DNA of 64,000 bases from Hormiphora californensis (Eukaryota > Ctenophora > Tentaculata > Cydippida > Pleurobrachiidae): positions 6,804,842 through 6,868,841 of the forward strand of contig CM035358.1 in assembly GCA_020137815.1 (NCBI GenBank), in the 5' to 3' direction. Every line of letters begins with the position of its first letter. The stretch's first letter is position 1. The notes beneath the pieces were generated by a model. That model had not been told where the DNA came from. It was given only the letters and a program-made list of their open reading frames with translations, and did not search any database. The position numbers were made by a program, and so were the translations under genes. Of the stretch, positions 11,650-23,595 are shown piece by piece.

Positions 11650-14600
11650 TCTCTGAGTAACGCGTTGTCTCAACTATTGCCCCTGAAACGAAGTATATAC
11701 CTGCATAAATATGATTAGGTTATAGAACCATTTGCTCTCTCGTTTTTTCCTCTCGTGAGTCCCCTGATGACCGATGATCATTTGTGCTCCTTCATAAATA
11801 CATTTGCTCCTTCATATTTTTCTAATTAGATTCCTGATTGATTTATCACTATCAAGCTATATTAAATCGCACTCTCTCTCATCTCTAACTGTATCACATA
11901 ACCCCACGGTGTCTTGTCCCGTTTGTTGTTGATCGAGTTGTAACATATATTTCAGAGATAGAAAGACAGAGAGATAGAGATAGAGACAGAGAGGAATGGA
12001 AATTAGAACGAAGAAAGCCAAAACTATGATATTGAGAGGGATTGGGGACGCCACGGATACGCCCCTTGTTAAACGATGGACTATGTCGTTTGAGAGCGAG
12101 ATCCACTATGTATGGATATTAGCATTTGGTTTTATATCGTTCCAACATTCCCTCCATACCTCTCTCGACCTATAGTAGCTTGGTGGGGGGGATCATTTCC
12201 CGCTCCTTTTCTACGGCCCCTTCGAGTCGCCATATTGTAAAATGATAGTATCCATTGTTATACGGGGAAACCGCAATAGTACAGCCAAACAGTCCTAGCG
12301 GCAGCTTCTCTTTCTATCTTTCTATCTTTCTATCTTTCTAGCATGTTATGTTGCTTGTATACATGATGTACTACTTTCTCTCAGATACATGTCCCTTCAG
12401 ATTGATCTTCCTTAAATTTCTTCCAATATAGAAACTCAGGGTTTGGTCCAATTAAAAGAGCATTTGAAAGGTCAATCAATCAAATTTATATTACATGTGG
12501 TCTGACAAGTACAATTGCTATAGGACGTCTATTATTTAAGTAGGAGGCTTGACGAGTCAAGATAATTTCGAGATATCCTAATTTCGAGTTAGCCTAAAAT
12601 TATAGTTATAGTCACAATATATAAAAAAAATTGTCTGGCTCGTTTTTAACATAATTTAATCCAAACTCATCTAAAAAGAGGTCAAAATGGTTCTAACAAA
12701 AACCAGTGTTCTAGAGAATTGTCAGGCAAACATTTTGGCTGTCTCAGGTATCGCATTTCTTTTTGCCTAGTTTTGAAGACGATATATCTGACGATTGGGT
12801 ACGTTACACCTTGGGAATGGTGTGGGGGGTGGGGCGGGGCGTGTTTCGGGGGGGGTGTCAGTAGAACAGCAGACTAAGAGGCGAAGTGTCAATTGAACCA
12901 AAATGTTGGCACTGGTTTTCTTTTGTACGAACCATTTTCATTTATTTTTTCGATGTGAAGTTTTCTGGGATTATTTAACCCATTGTTGCCACAGATATCG
13001 GAAATTATATGTGAGTGAATTGTGCCTCCAATTTTATACTTGGTAATAGCCATACCTAGCAGCCACATATTGAAGTTGAAAAAGCGGAAGTCCTCTATCT
13101 TATCGGGAATGCTTAAAACAACCTGCTCTGTCGCAAAACGCATCCACTGTACGTCCCATTTGTCGCAGACAACTTTTCACAAAGTGTCATTTGTGTACGG
13201 CTAAAACTTTCCTAACTGCAATCAATTTTCTTAAATTTTCCAACTTATAGAGACTTCTAATCTTATTCCAAAAAATATTTATGTGCTATATCTAGTTTTT
13301 GTCCTCGCGGTGCAAGGTTATATAAACTTATCGGTTGCGTTTCTCAACAACATTCTGGAGCTAACTGGTTAGATTCAGTGGACAAATACACCTGTATGCT
13401 TGCACTGACATATCTGACATGAAGGCCTGCGTATATCCATAGTAATAATGGTGTTTTTTCCTCTGACACTACTTGATAGCTTGTACCGTATTCGCTTCTT
13501 ATAATTCCCTCTATCTGCATCAGATATATCTCTTCCTCTCCCAGGTAACACCATAAGCTACACGGTGGTGGGGGTAAACAATGACAAGCCTGTGCCTTGC
13601 TCTCAATACTAACATTGTGAGGGCAAACTACTAGACATAATTACATGTACAAGAAGTGACCACTGTAAAACGGAAGTGGACATTGAGGCGTAGGTTGTAC
13701 CCATGAGTGTGTCAAGTGTTATACAGAGGACATGTGCTGACCAGTACCATGTTTCTCTGGGAGAGATAAGAAGATAGAACGGATAAGTGAGTAAAAGTGA
13801 TTGATTAAATATTCGTATAGAGTCATAACAAAGTCATTGCGTGGTACACATGAGCGAACTATGTCACCTTTGTGCTCACTCTGGTCTCTTGACTATCGTG
13901 TTGTAACAAAGTATTTAATGGTGAGATAATATAATGCTCATACGTTTTACATACTGCAAAATCATACTTAATAAGAAGAAATACAGTAGAGAATCCCACT
14001 CTTGCGTTGTGAGTCAGAGAGGCTAGGCCTCTCACAGCGCGTCTCAACATACAGGAACGAACCTGGCAGGGTAATACGGAGGTCTAGAGTGAGGAGACTC
14101 CACACGACACACAGTAGTGGTGAATAGAAGAACCAGTATCTGCAGTGGAGGAATGTAGAGTGGTGTCGTGGTGTAGTCCAGGAGATGAATGAGAAGCAAA
14201 CTAAGCAAAACTAATGTATGCGCCTGATAAGATATGAGCAACGTCAATGTGCGTTCGACACATTGAATAAACATCCTACGACAATAACTTGTCATTGTAG
14301 TTTCATACCAAACATTCGTTATCGCACGTTCTTTACTGCGGACCTTCCTCAGTCCCACTCACAAACCTAACATCTCTCCAACTGGAGTACATAGATACCA
14401 TAAGTGTAAAAAGTGAGTGAGCCCGTATACCAATTCCTGTGATACCGTCTGTGTCAAAGTGAGGTGAAGGATATGTACAAACGCACATCACGCGAACAAG
14501 TGATTTCCGCGATGCTCACAGTTATGATGTGTCCACTCCCTCTTCTCCCTTACTTATCTCTCACGCGCTGAGGTCCGTCGACATATCTCCAAGCCTCTCT

Positions 14601-15520
14601 CCCATGGCTCATGAGATCTCTATACGCCACACTTACCCCTTTCATTCCTCGTGTAACTAATCGTTATCTTGTGGGCTGCTATCTCTGCGAACTGTTTCAT
14701 GCTGTCTACCCCCTCAACCTTCCACTTGCGTGTCCTCTTAGCAATCTCGATTTATTTGTCGCGTGCGTCACCTACAACCAATCCTCTTTCTCTCCACACA
14801 CCCCAGCTGCATTCTGATATCATCAGTTACGGTCGTGTACAAGACATAGCATACATGAGACATGTCCCTCCAAGTTACGGACAGAAGATCGTTGCGCTGT
14901 TTGCACGCACATCCAACGACAGGAATGAAGAAAGAGGGGGTGGTAAAATAAAGAGTTGGCATATACAGAGTAATGGCAACACAGAACTAGATAAAAAACA
15001 TGCTGTGAAAAGGTGCGACGTACAGGAGTCGCAAAAGGAGAGATAACGCATCTCGTGAGCAAAGTAATATGTTTAGTTTCAAACAAATAGTCTGACTACT
15101 CAGCTCACTTAAGTAGTGTGTGTTTCTGTGAATACCATTACGTGTTAACAACCTCTCGCTTAGATAATGAGGGGTAAAACTACATATATGAACATAAAGA
15201 AGTGATATCAAGTGTAGTCGAATTAACTATACTACACATGGTGTGGGAGGCTAAGTATGTGAATTTACACTCTCGCGTGTTAGAATATTAGATGAAAGCT
15301 AGCTCACCTCTGTGTTTTTAAAATGTGCAAGAAAAAATGTTGACATGGCTCACAAAGGGTGTTGGTGAGGAAAAATATCTCCGCTTCACATCTCAATACG
15401 CAAGTTTGTGCAGGCATAAAGGGATGGCTGGCCTCACGATAGCTGGAGTGGTGTGGTCTTACACTCTTGGGAAAATGGTGTGCAGAGTACGAAGTGAAGG
15501 CAACACTTGTGCTTCGAGGA
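11650..15520. other. intergenic, no supported gene
   Basis: AT-rich to mixed sequence with a short CTTT repeat near 12310-12340 and scattered short open frames. None has recognisable content or consistent splice borders. Confidence 0.4.
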
Positions 15521-15524
15521 GTCC

Positions 15525-16380
15525 TCCCACGCTCCCCTGGCGTTCCCTAAGTTGTTGCTGGTGGTCTTTGAGTTGTCCCAGACGATCACTGGGACCTCAT
15601 GGGTGCTCCATTTGCCGTTTTGGATGCTCCTTGATTCGTCCTGGGACATCCCAGGTGCTCCTTGAGACGTCCACTTTGCTCGAGGAGTCCTCACACGCTC
15701 CCTGGGTTGTTTCAGGCGTTCCCTAAGTTGTTGCTGGTGGTCTCTGAGTTGTCCCAGACGATCACTGGGACCTCATGGGTGCTCCATTTGCCGTTTTGGA
15801 TGCTCCTTGATTCGTCCTGGGACATCCCAGGTGCTCCTTGAGACGTCCACTTTGCTCGAGGAGTCCTCACACGCTCCCTGGGTTGTTTCAGGCGTTCCCT
15901 AAGTTGTTGCTGGTGGTCTCTGAGTTGTCCCAAACGATCACTGGGACTTCATGGATGCTCCATTTGCCGTTTTGGATGCCCCTTGATTCGTCCTGGGACA
16001 TCCCAGGTGCTCCCTGAGTCGTCCACTTTGCTCGAGGAGTCCTCCCACGCTCCCTGGGTTGTTTCAGGCGTTCCCTAAGTTGTTGCTGGTGGTCTCTGAG
16101 TTGTCCCAGACGATCACTGGGACCTCCTGGGTGCTCCCTTTACCGTTTTGGATGCTAATTTAGTCGCCCTGGGACATCTCAGGTGCTCCCTGAGTCGTCC
16201 ACTCTGTTTTAGGAGTCCTCCCACGCTCCCTGGATTGTTTCAGGTGTTCCCTAAGTTGTTGCTGGTGCTCCCTGAGTTGTCCCAGACGATCACTGGGACC
16301 TCCTGGGTGCTCCCTTTGCCGTTCTGGGTGCTCCCTAAGTCGTGCCGGGTGCCTCTAGCTCGTCCCAGATGTCCCATGAG
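15525..16380. repeat. 176-bp satellite, about five units
   Basis: The landmark GTTCCCTAAGTTGTTGCTGG recurs at 15542, 15718, 15894, 16070 and 16245 (spacing 176, 176, 176, 175). Units contain internal related segments ending GGTGCTCC and small palindromes such as CTGGGACATCCCAG. 176 is not a multiple of 3, so the open frames across it are not a conserved protein repeat. Confidence 0.93.
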
Positions 16381-17520
16381 GGCATAGGTTAGACATATAA
16401 AACACTAGAATCGTTAATAACAAGATAAAAATGGCCCAGAGTCATTTACAGTACTAAATTGTTTACTTTATAGATGTTGCGAAAACGCAACGATTGGAAA
16501 CGGTTCATATACACACTTTCAACCAACCACAGTTGTAAAATGTAGTGTCTATAAGCATTCTGATGTATAATTTTGCTAAATATCCCACTTAATGACTCAG
16601 AAACCGGCAGAAACAGCCAAAAAGTGTATTGCGAAAACGCAACGATAAATTTTTTGAGTTGATTTTTTTGCTTTAATCGATTTTAAAAAATATAAAAAGG
16701 CACCAAAAACAGCCCTATAATTTTTATTTATTCTAAATTGCCCCTTAACATGCTTTTAAATCCTCCAATATATGCCCCGTGCCAGTGTAGCGTTTCCGCA
16801 ACCCACTTGTTTGAGGCTCTACAGGGCCAACAGGAAATCCGTTTGAGATCTAGTTTTTTTACAGAAACATCTCTGAACATTTCTCTAACTGATCAGCTAT
16901 GTGTCATATCGGTAACTAGTCGAGATATATTACATAAATGCACATTTATGTGCATTAGTCCGAATGCCAGAAATTAGTACTTTTTGATTGATAATTACTG
17001 AAATTAGGGTCAATTCAGAAAACTTGTTAATGGCTAAAATTTTAGTTCGAACGATTCTCTAGTGATGTGTGGTGGTTACAGCATTTCAAATGCTCATATC
17101 TAGCCGTAATACGCCTCCAAACCTGGGTTGCGATAACGCGTCACAGGTCACTAATGGGTTAATGGAGCCCGGTCATGACCCAAAATCGCAGGAGAACAAT
17201 GGTGTTGGCGGGTGTGAATAATGAAACCAAACAGATATACTACCCCACCAGCCTCCACCATCTCATCCAAAGGGTTGAGATAGACCACTTGCATCATGTC
17301 CTACACACTAACAGGGGCCTTGCCAAATCGTCATAGTAACCCTGCCAAATGTTAAAAACGAGCCACACAAAAAACTTTTGACCATATTAATGTACAAAGG
17401 TCCTGAGATGCCTAATGTAAATATATGCCACTGTGTTTATCGATTGTGCGCGAGATGTGGTTAGTTGGTTACCACTGCAGCTCTAGTAGCCCATCTCTAA
17501 CCCCTCACTATCTCTATCAC
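16381..17520. other. intergenic, no supported gene
   Basis: Contains two TTGCGAAAACGCAA mini-hairpins (about 16478 and 16629). Nothing else recognised. Confidence 0.4.
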
Positions 17521-17530
17521 GTTTCTATCT

Positions 17531-17535
<5 letters not shown>

Positions 17536-17600
<65 letters not shown>

Positions 17601-17699
17601 CTTTCTATTTCTCTCTCACTCTCTTCTTCCATCTCACTCCCTCTCTCTCTCTCACTCACTCTCTCCCTCTCACTCCTTCTCTCTCTCACTCCCTCTCCC

Positions 17700-17765
<66 letters not shown>

Positions 17766-17795
17766 TCTCTCTCTCTCCCTCTTTCTATCCCTCTC
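17536..17795 (+). repeat. CT microsatellite block
   Basis: Long (CT)n with short interruptions by T-rich and CA-containing segments. Confidence 0.93.
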
Positions 17796-17913
17796 TATCC
17801 GTGTCCCTGTACTACTACTGCATATGTTTGGCGAGCAGTGGTGCAGTTAGATCAACATTTCTCTACTTCAGACGTGCCCTTTTGTTTGCTTAAGGATGAA
17901 TATTATATGCACG

Positions 17914-18590
17914 TGAATAGGTGAGGGGATAGTGAATAGGTGAGGGGATAGTGAATAGGTGAGGGGATAGTGAATAGGTGAGGGGATAGTGAATAGGTGA
18001 GGGGATAGTGAATAGGTGAGGGGATAGTGAATAGGTGAGGGGATAGTGAATAGGTGAGGGGATAGTGAATAGGTGAGGGGATAGTGAATAGGTGAGGGGA
18101 TAGTGAATAGGTGAGGGGATAGTGAATAGGTGAGGGGATAGTGAATAGGTGAGGGGATAGTGAATAGGTGAGGGAATAGTGAATAGGTGAGGGGATAGTG
18201 AATAATTGACTAGGTGTGCATGAGGGGATAGTGAATAGGTGAGGGGATAGTGAATAGGTGAGGGGATAGTGAATAGGTGAGGGGATAGTGAATAGGTGAG
18301 GGGATAGTGAATAGGTGAGGGGATAGTGAATAGGTGAGGGGATAATGAATAGGTGAGGGGATAGTGAATAGGTGAGGGGATAGTGAATAGGTGAGGGGAT
18401 AGTGAATAGGTGAGGGGATAGTGAATAGGTGAGGGGATAGTGAATAGGTGAGGGGATAGTGAATAGGTGAGGGGATAGTGAATAGGTGAGGGGATAGTGA
18501 ATAGGTGAGGGGAACGTGAATAGGTGAGGGGATAGTGAATAGGTGAGGGGATAGTGAATAGGTGAGGGGATAGTGAATAGGTGACGGGTA
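17914..18590. repeat. 19-bp minisatellite, about 35 units
   Basis: AATAGGTGAGGGGATAGTG repeated almost without change, with one interruption near 18205-18225. On the - strand one frame is open for 266 codons as a 19-residue peptide repeat. This follows arithmetically from a stop-free unit read in three frames. Confidence 0.95.
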
Positions 18591-18966
18591 AGATAGATCG
18601 AGTGAGCGAGATTAGAGATAGGGCGAGGGAAGATAGATCGAGTGAGAAATTGTATTTACCCTCTACCACGACAAGGCCGTTGGAGATCAACGTGTCAAAT
18701 AGTAAATCATATATTTAGATATTATGTACATTAGGATATGCAAAGGTAGTCAATCGATCCTAACTGCAATGGTGCATCAACTTTCGTCTTACTTACCTCC
18801 CTCTATATTTAATGACTAATCCCTTTATCCCTCTATCTGATCTCTTTATATTGCGGTGTGGGATTGCAGTAGCCTTTTCTCATCTCCCTGCTGTTTAGTA
18901 TACGATGATCCTATATTTCATCTCCCAGACGATACGCTTTATCACTTTATCCTGCTCTCAACCTTG

Positions 18967-19290
<324 letters not shown>

Positions 19291-19809
19291 CCAGGGAAAT
19301 ATATATCCGAGCTGGGATAATTTTGATGATCTCCAGACATACCGGAATTTCGGGCCAGGGAGAGAATATATAATATTAGCGTCCCAATATACTATCATGC
19401 TGTAAACTCCCTCCCTCTTTACTTGTTCGTATCAGGAATCTCACAGACGCCCTGCTGATTCCGCCACCGTGTGTTTATCTCCATTCTCTGTTTGAGTAAT
19501 AATCCCGAGTATGTTTCTATTATCATGACCCCTTCGAGCTCTCTCTCTCTCTATCTTTCCTGTAGAAAAGGGCTTATTCACTGCGTGCATTGCAGACATT
19601 GCCCCGCTTTTAGTCGGATATATTTCGGCGGCCCGTTGTCCGGGCTTTTCTCCATTTCTCTCTTTCCATCTCTCTTTCTCTCTATCTCCCTTTCTCTCTG
19701 TGGACATTTTATTTGGATATGTTATTTCCTGATTGAATTACTGAGGCGCAAGTAACACGTGACCCAGGGCAGCATGAGTTACCTTTATCCTATCTCTTCT
19801 CTGTCACGT

Positions 19810-19810
<1 letters not shown>

Positions 19811-19881
<71 letters not shown>
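19811..19881 (+). repeat. CT microsatellite
   Basis: Uninterrupted (CT)n of about 70 bp. Confidence 0.95.
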
Positions 19882-19884
<3 letters not shown>

Positions 19885-20119
19885 TTTCGTATGGCAGTTG
19901 GATGGTCACTGACAAATGCACACAACCAAACAACACTTGCAGGAGAGAAGGGGCTCGAGTACTGACCAGGCACCCTCGTCCCCGGTGATATATTATGCGG
20001 TCTAGCTGCGGTGGTTAGATCACTACTGTAGTTGCTTCTTCCTTCTGCTTTTGAACAGCTTTTGGGTTTTTTAGGTTTTCAGTAATTATACCCACGGCGC
20101 GGTGCGTGTTACTAAGAGT

Positions 20120-20228
20120 CAGGAACCGACCGAAACAAGTAAACAACCAATCAGAACTCGTTATTTAGGTCACGTGACTGGTTAACAGCCAATCAGGGAC
20201 CAGTATTTCCTGATTCGGTCGGTTCCTG
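20120..20228. mobile_element. hAT-type MITE, copy 1 (109 bp)
   Basis: Terminal inverted repeats CAGGAACCGACCGAA / TTCGGTCGGTTCCTG, flanked by a perfect 8-bp direct repeat CTAAGAGT (20112-20119 and 20229-20236). An 8-bp duplication and CAG ends are hallmarks of hAT elements. It carries a TCACGTGA palindrome. Confidence 0.9.
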
Positions 20229-20593
20229 CTAAGAGTTATCTTGGGAACAATCCTGGAACAATTGACAGTGAGATGTAACACAAACAAAGCAAGTGTAAAC
20301 GAGTTGTTTGGTAAAATCAGTGGTCCATAGAGGAGGAGGGATCGCATGCTATATTGCGACAATGTTGACGATCCGGCCCCCACACACCCTCTTTTTACCT
20401 CGGGCAATATCACGTGACTTTGTCCTCCTCGGTTCATTGGTCAGCCCAGTAAATACTATATCTGTGCGATGAGGAGGAGGGAATTAAGTGTTATCACTCT
20501 CTGACCATGTTATATATGTAAATATATAGTGCACATATATATCGCGCATCCGTATCAGTAATTGGGGAGTCACGTGACACACTGATCACGTGA
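20170..20593. promoter_or_regulatory. cluster of four TCACGTGA palindromes
   Basis: TCACGTGA at 20170-20177 (inside the hAT MITE), 20410-20417, 20570-20577 and 20586-20593. This is an E-box core bound by bHLH-zip factors such as the USF and MiT/TFE families in animals. Function here is unproven. Confidence 0.35.
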
Positions 20594-20654
20594 CATATTG
20601 GATCACCTGACTCCGCTGTGTCTCTCCAGTGGCCCAGGGTAGGGAGTGGGTGGG

Positions 20655-21003
20655 GGCGGAGAGAGAGAGAGAGGCTGCGACCCTCGATATCTTGAGAGAG
20701 CCCGTGGGGGAGGATAAAGAAATATATTTAACATAGAGAGAGAGAGGGATAGAAAGAGAGAGAGAGGGAGAGATGGAAAGATAGAGAGAGAGGGGAGGGA
20801 GATCAAGGAAAGAAGGTCCTCTGTGTGTCTGGCAATTATCACCATGTAGCGTCTTACACTTAGTGCTATAGCTATTAGTTATATCGGTACATATTATACA
20901 CATTCCATAGTGTCTCTAGCTCTCTCTATCTCTCTATCTCTCTCACTTTCAAACCCACTCTCTCTTTCTCTCTCTCCCCCCTCTCTCTCTCTCTCCCTCT
21001 CTT

Positions 21004-21041
<38 letters not shown>

Positions 21042-21045
21042 CCTC
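20655..21045. repeat. GA then CT low-complexity blocks
   Basis: GA-rich at 20655-20800 and CT-rich at 20920-21045, making an imperfect inverted pair of simple repeats. Confidence 0.8.
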
Positions 21046-22360
21046 CTTCTACTTATTCGCCATTAATGATCTTTCTTCACGCTTCACCTACTATCCGCCG
21101 TTCTTTCCTTTTCCCAGTTTTCAACACCATTTCGGATAGATCTTGTTATGTTCTAACCCTCCTTTACAAAGGGATAGGGGTTAAAGGCGAGGATGGAACA
21201 TGGCAATTGGTGGGGTGGTTTTGGCAGTCTCAGCTGTCAGCCATGTGTCCTGTCCCATTCTCGATTCCTTGCAACTGGATTATTGCTGCAATACAAGGAG
21301 ATCGTCAATATTAGTATACATTAGCAGAGGTCATGAAAAGATAGGAAAAGATAGGAACGAAGAGAGTAGGATAGGAATAAACTGAGAGAGATAGAGAATT
21401 GAGGGATACGATTCAGCGAACATGCTATATAATTCTAAGTAACCCGGATATGAATCAATTCTTAGTTAAACAGCAGGGGAGGGGGAATACTATGCAACAC
21501 TCAACAGTTGTGATACTCCTCTCTGATTATGACTCGGTTAGTCTTCAGATTCTGTATTGAACCTATATTCCTTATAGTATAAAGCTGTTATCCTGCTGCT
21601 ATGAATATAATATTGAAATGTCCTAAATATACTTCCAAATTCAGGGCCTTTTTGTTGTGCGAATTGCCGTGTGCTATTTATTCCTAGCTGTATCTTTTCT
21701 TAGTCCGTGCTATACAAAGCTGTTGTCCCAAGATTATAATGTCAAAGCAAGGAGAGAGAGAAAGAGATGGCTAAAAAGACGGATAGGCAGAGCAAAAAAG
21801 TGAGAGAGATAAGAGATTGGGAGACAGAAAGATAGCAAGAGAGAGAGAGAGATAGAGAGAGGGCCACTAACAATAGCTTTAGATCCATTGGGGGACTCGA
21901 CTGGTGGTGATCCTTTGTGTATACCGTTACATAATATGAGGCAGACACATATAGTCACATAGAGACATATATAGAGAGAGAATGAAGATAGACAAATAGA
22001 GAGAGTGAATAAAGAGAAATGGAGACAATTAGGCAGGAGCGGGGAGAGAATGAGTAAGTGAGAGAGTGAGAGAGAGAATGAGTAAGTGAGAGTGAGAGAG
22101 TGAGACAGAGAGTGAGAGTGAGAGAGTGAGACTGAGAGTGAGCGAGTGAGATAGATAGACGGTTCGGTGCAGTAGCATTCAGTATACTTTCAAACCTTAC
22201 TTAACTTAACTTAACTTCAAACAGGTCAACTCCGGCCTACTGCACGGCCCTAATATTCTTGTGTTTTCTTGACATCAAAGTCTATCTTTCATTCAAAATA
22301 TCTTTCTTCTATACAAATATTTTACCTTCCCACTCTGTTTTTCTTTGCTACCATTATATT
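21046..22360. other. region upstream of the DNase-like gene
   Basis: No supported gene. Contains one TATGTTCTAACCCTCC motif (21147-21162) and GA-rich simple sequence at 21735-22160. Confidence 0.5.
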
Positions 22361-22363
22361 TCC

Positions 22364-22396
22364 TAACCAAAGTTAATCTTACCAATTCTAGAAAGC
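22364..22396 (+). other. acceptor-like sequence 5 nt before the DNase-like ATG
   Basis: A CCTAAC branch-point-like motif is followed by ATTCTAG ending at 22391, and the ATG is at 22397. This could be the acceptor of a 5' UTR intron or a trans-splice acceptor. Confidence 0.4.
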
Positions 22397-23401
22397 ATGC
22401 CAATTTTCATATTTCTGTCCCTGATCATCACACCGATCCAAGCACTTACCCTCGGTGCGTTCAACATCCAAACATTTGGCAAGTCCAAGTACAGCAACAC
22501 CACACTTCGAGGGCATCTTGTAACCATAGTAACCGAGTACGACTTGATACTCATCCAGGAGATACGCGATGCTAGCGAGACCATCATCCATCACTTTCTA
22601 CAAGATTGTCAGGTGTCTCGACCCGGTTTCCGAGCTGTGGTTAGTCCCAGGCTGGGCGCTGGGTCTTACAAGGAGCAGTACGCCCTGTTCTACGACAGTA
22701 CTCTTATCAGTGTTGGTAAACACAGTGTTTATCTTGATCCCAATGGGGTCTACAGTAGACCCCCTATGATAGTCCACATCACAGCCCCCGTTGAGTTCAC
22801 TCTCTATGGTGTTCATATTGACCCGGATGAGGTCTGGAGTGAGTTAGAAGAATTCCCCGTGGTGTATGAGTCCTCCCTGGAACTTGGGTACCCCACCAAA
22901 GGGATCCTAATGGGCGACCTAAACGCTGATTGTGGGTACCTCTCCACCTCGAAATATGATATCCTCAAAATGACACTTGATCCACGGTTCACATGGCTGA
23001 TCCCAAAGACACAAGACACGACCGTTTCTAGCAACACAGACTGCGCTTATGACCGGATAGTTTTGTGTGGCTGGTCAGTTGACACGGGGGAGTTTTCCAG
23101 AGCATCAGTTGACCGGTTTAACGAGGAGAATCAGGGTGGCGTGGGGATTATTTCCGAGGAATTAGCCCGGAAAGTGAGTGATCATTATCCTGTTAGGATA
23201 ACTTGGACAGCCGCCAAGAATGACACGACCGCAATCTCGGCTGCTGCAGTAGTGGGGATTGTGAGGGATTCCCTCTTGGCTGTCTTTCCTTCCTTGTTTG
23301 TAGGGAGGGAGGGACTTCTCAATATCATAACTATCTTGGTGACTCTTTGTGCTCTATCATTCATCCGTCTTGTTGTTTCTAGACTTTTTTATAATCAGTG
23401 A
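22397..23401 (+). CDS. DNase I family secreted/membrane endonuclease, intronless
   Basis: A 334-residue product matching the DNase I / DNASE1-like family along its length. Residues 1-16 look like a signal peptide, followed by the family start L-x-L-GAFNIQTFG. Catalytic and metal-site counterparts are visible: N23, E55 (IQEIRD), H140 (YGVH), D174 and N176 (GDLNADC), D219 (CAYDR), D262-H263 (SDH). C179 and C216 fit the conserved disulphide. Family members cut DNA with Ca2+/Mg2+, usually outside the cell or in endosomes. N34 (NTT) and N276 (NDT) are glycosylation sequons. Residues about 306-328 form a strongly hydrophobic segment after a spacer absent from pancreatic-type DNase I, suggesting a membrane tail or anchor signal. 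The single exon contrasts with the exon-rich neighbours. INTS14 follows 194 bp after the stop. Which paralogue it is (DNASE1, 1L1, 1L3) I cannot decide. Confidence 0.93.
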   Translation: MPIFIFLSLIITPIQALTLGAFNIQTFGKSKYSNTTLRGHLVTIVTEYDLILIQEIRDASETIIHHFLQDCQVSRPGFRAVVSPRLGAGSYKEQYALFYDSTLISVGKHSVYLDPNGVYSRPPMIVHITAPVEFTLYGVHIDPDEVWSELEEFPVVYESSLELGYPTKGILMGDLNADCGYLSTSKYDILKMTLDPRFTWLIPKTQDTTVSSNTDCAYDRIVLCGWSVDTGEFSRASVDRFNEENQGGVGIISEELARKVSDHYPVRITWTAAKNDTTAISAAAVVGIVRDSLLAVFPSLFVGREGLLNIITILVTLCALSFIRLVVSRLFYNQ

Positions 23402-23595
23402 ACATGTAAATCACGACATTTTAGTTTAACAGTTTCACATTGTTAACTTTTGAATTTAGAATTTATATGATTGACGTTATTTGTGATTGTATATTATTTA
23501 GAGAACCTGTGTTGGTTACTTTCCTTCTAGTACAATATATAATCCATTATTTATTTCTCTGATCTCCCCCTTCTAGCGCTGTGAACTTGGTTACC
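23402..23595 (+). other. short intergenic spacer with two CTAG acceptors
   Basis: 194 bp between the DNase-like stop and the INTS14 ATG. TTTCCTTCTAG ends at 23530 and CTCCCCCTTCTAG at about 23577. I see no AATAAA. This layout fits either an operon with trans-splicing or a 5' UTR intron that overlaps the upstream gene's 3' end. Confidence 0.45.

Noticed and set aside
12889-13143. 84-codon - strand frame
   Set aside because: Non-repetitive and plausible in composition, but no homology I recognise and no splice or neighbour support.
15434-15933. Frames across the 176-bp satellite as a repeat protein
   Set aside because: The period is not a multiple of 3, so the frame changes in each unit.
17890-18690. 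266-codon - strand frame as a secreted repeat protein
   Set aside because: Fully explained by the stop-free 19-bp repeat; no signal or unique coding flank.
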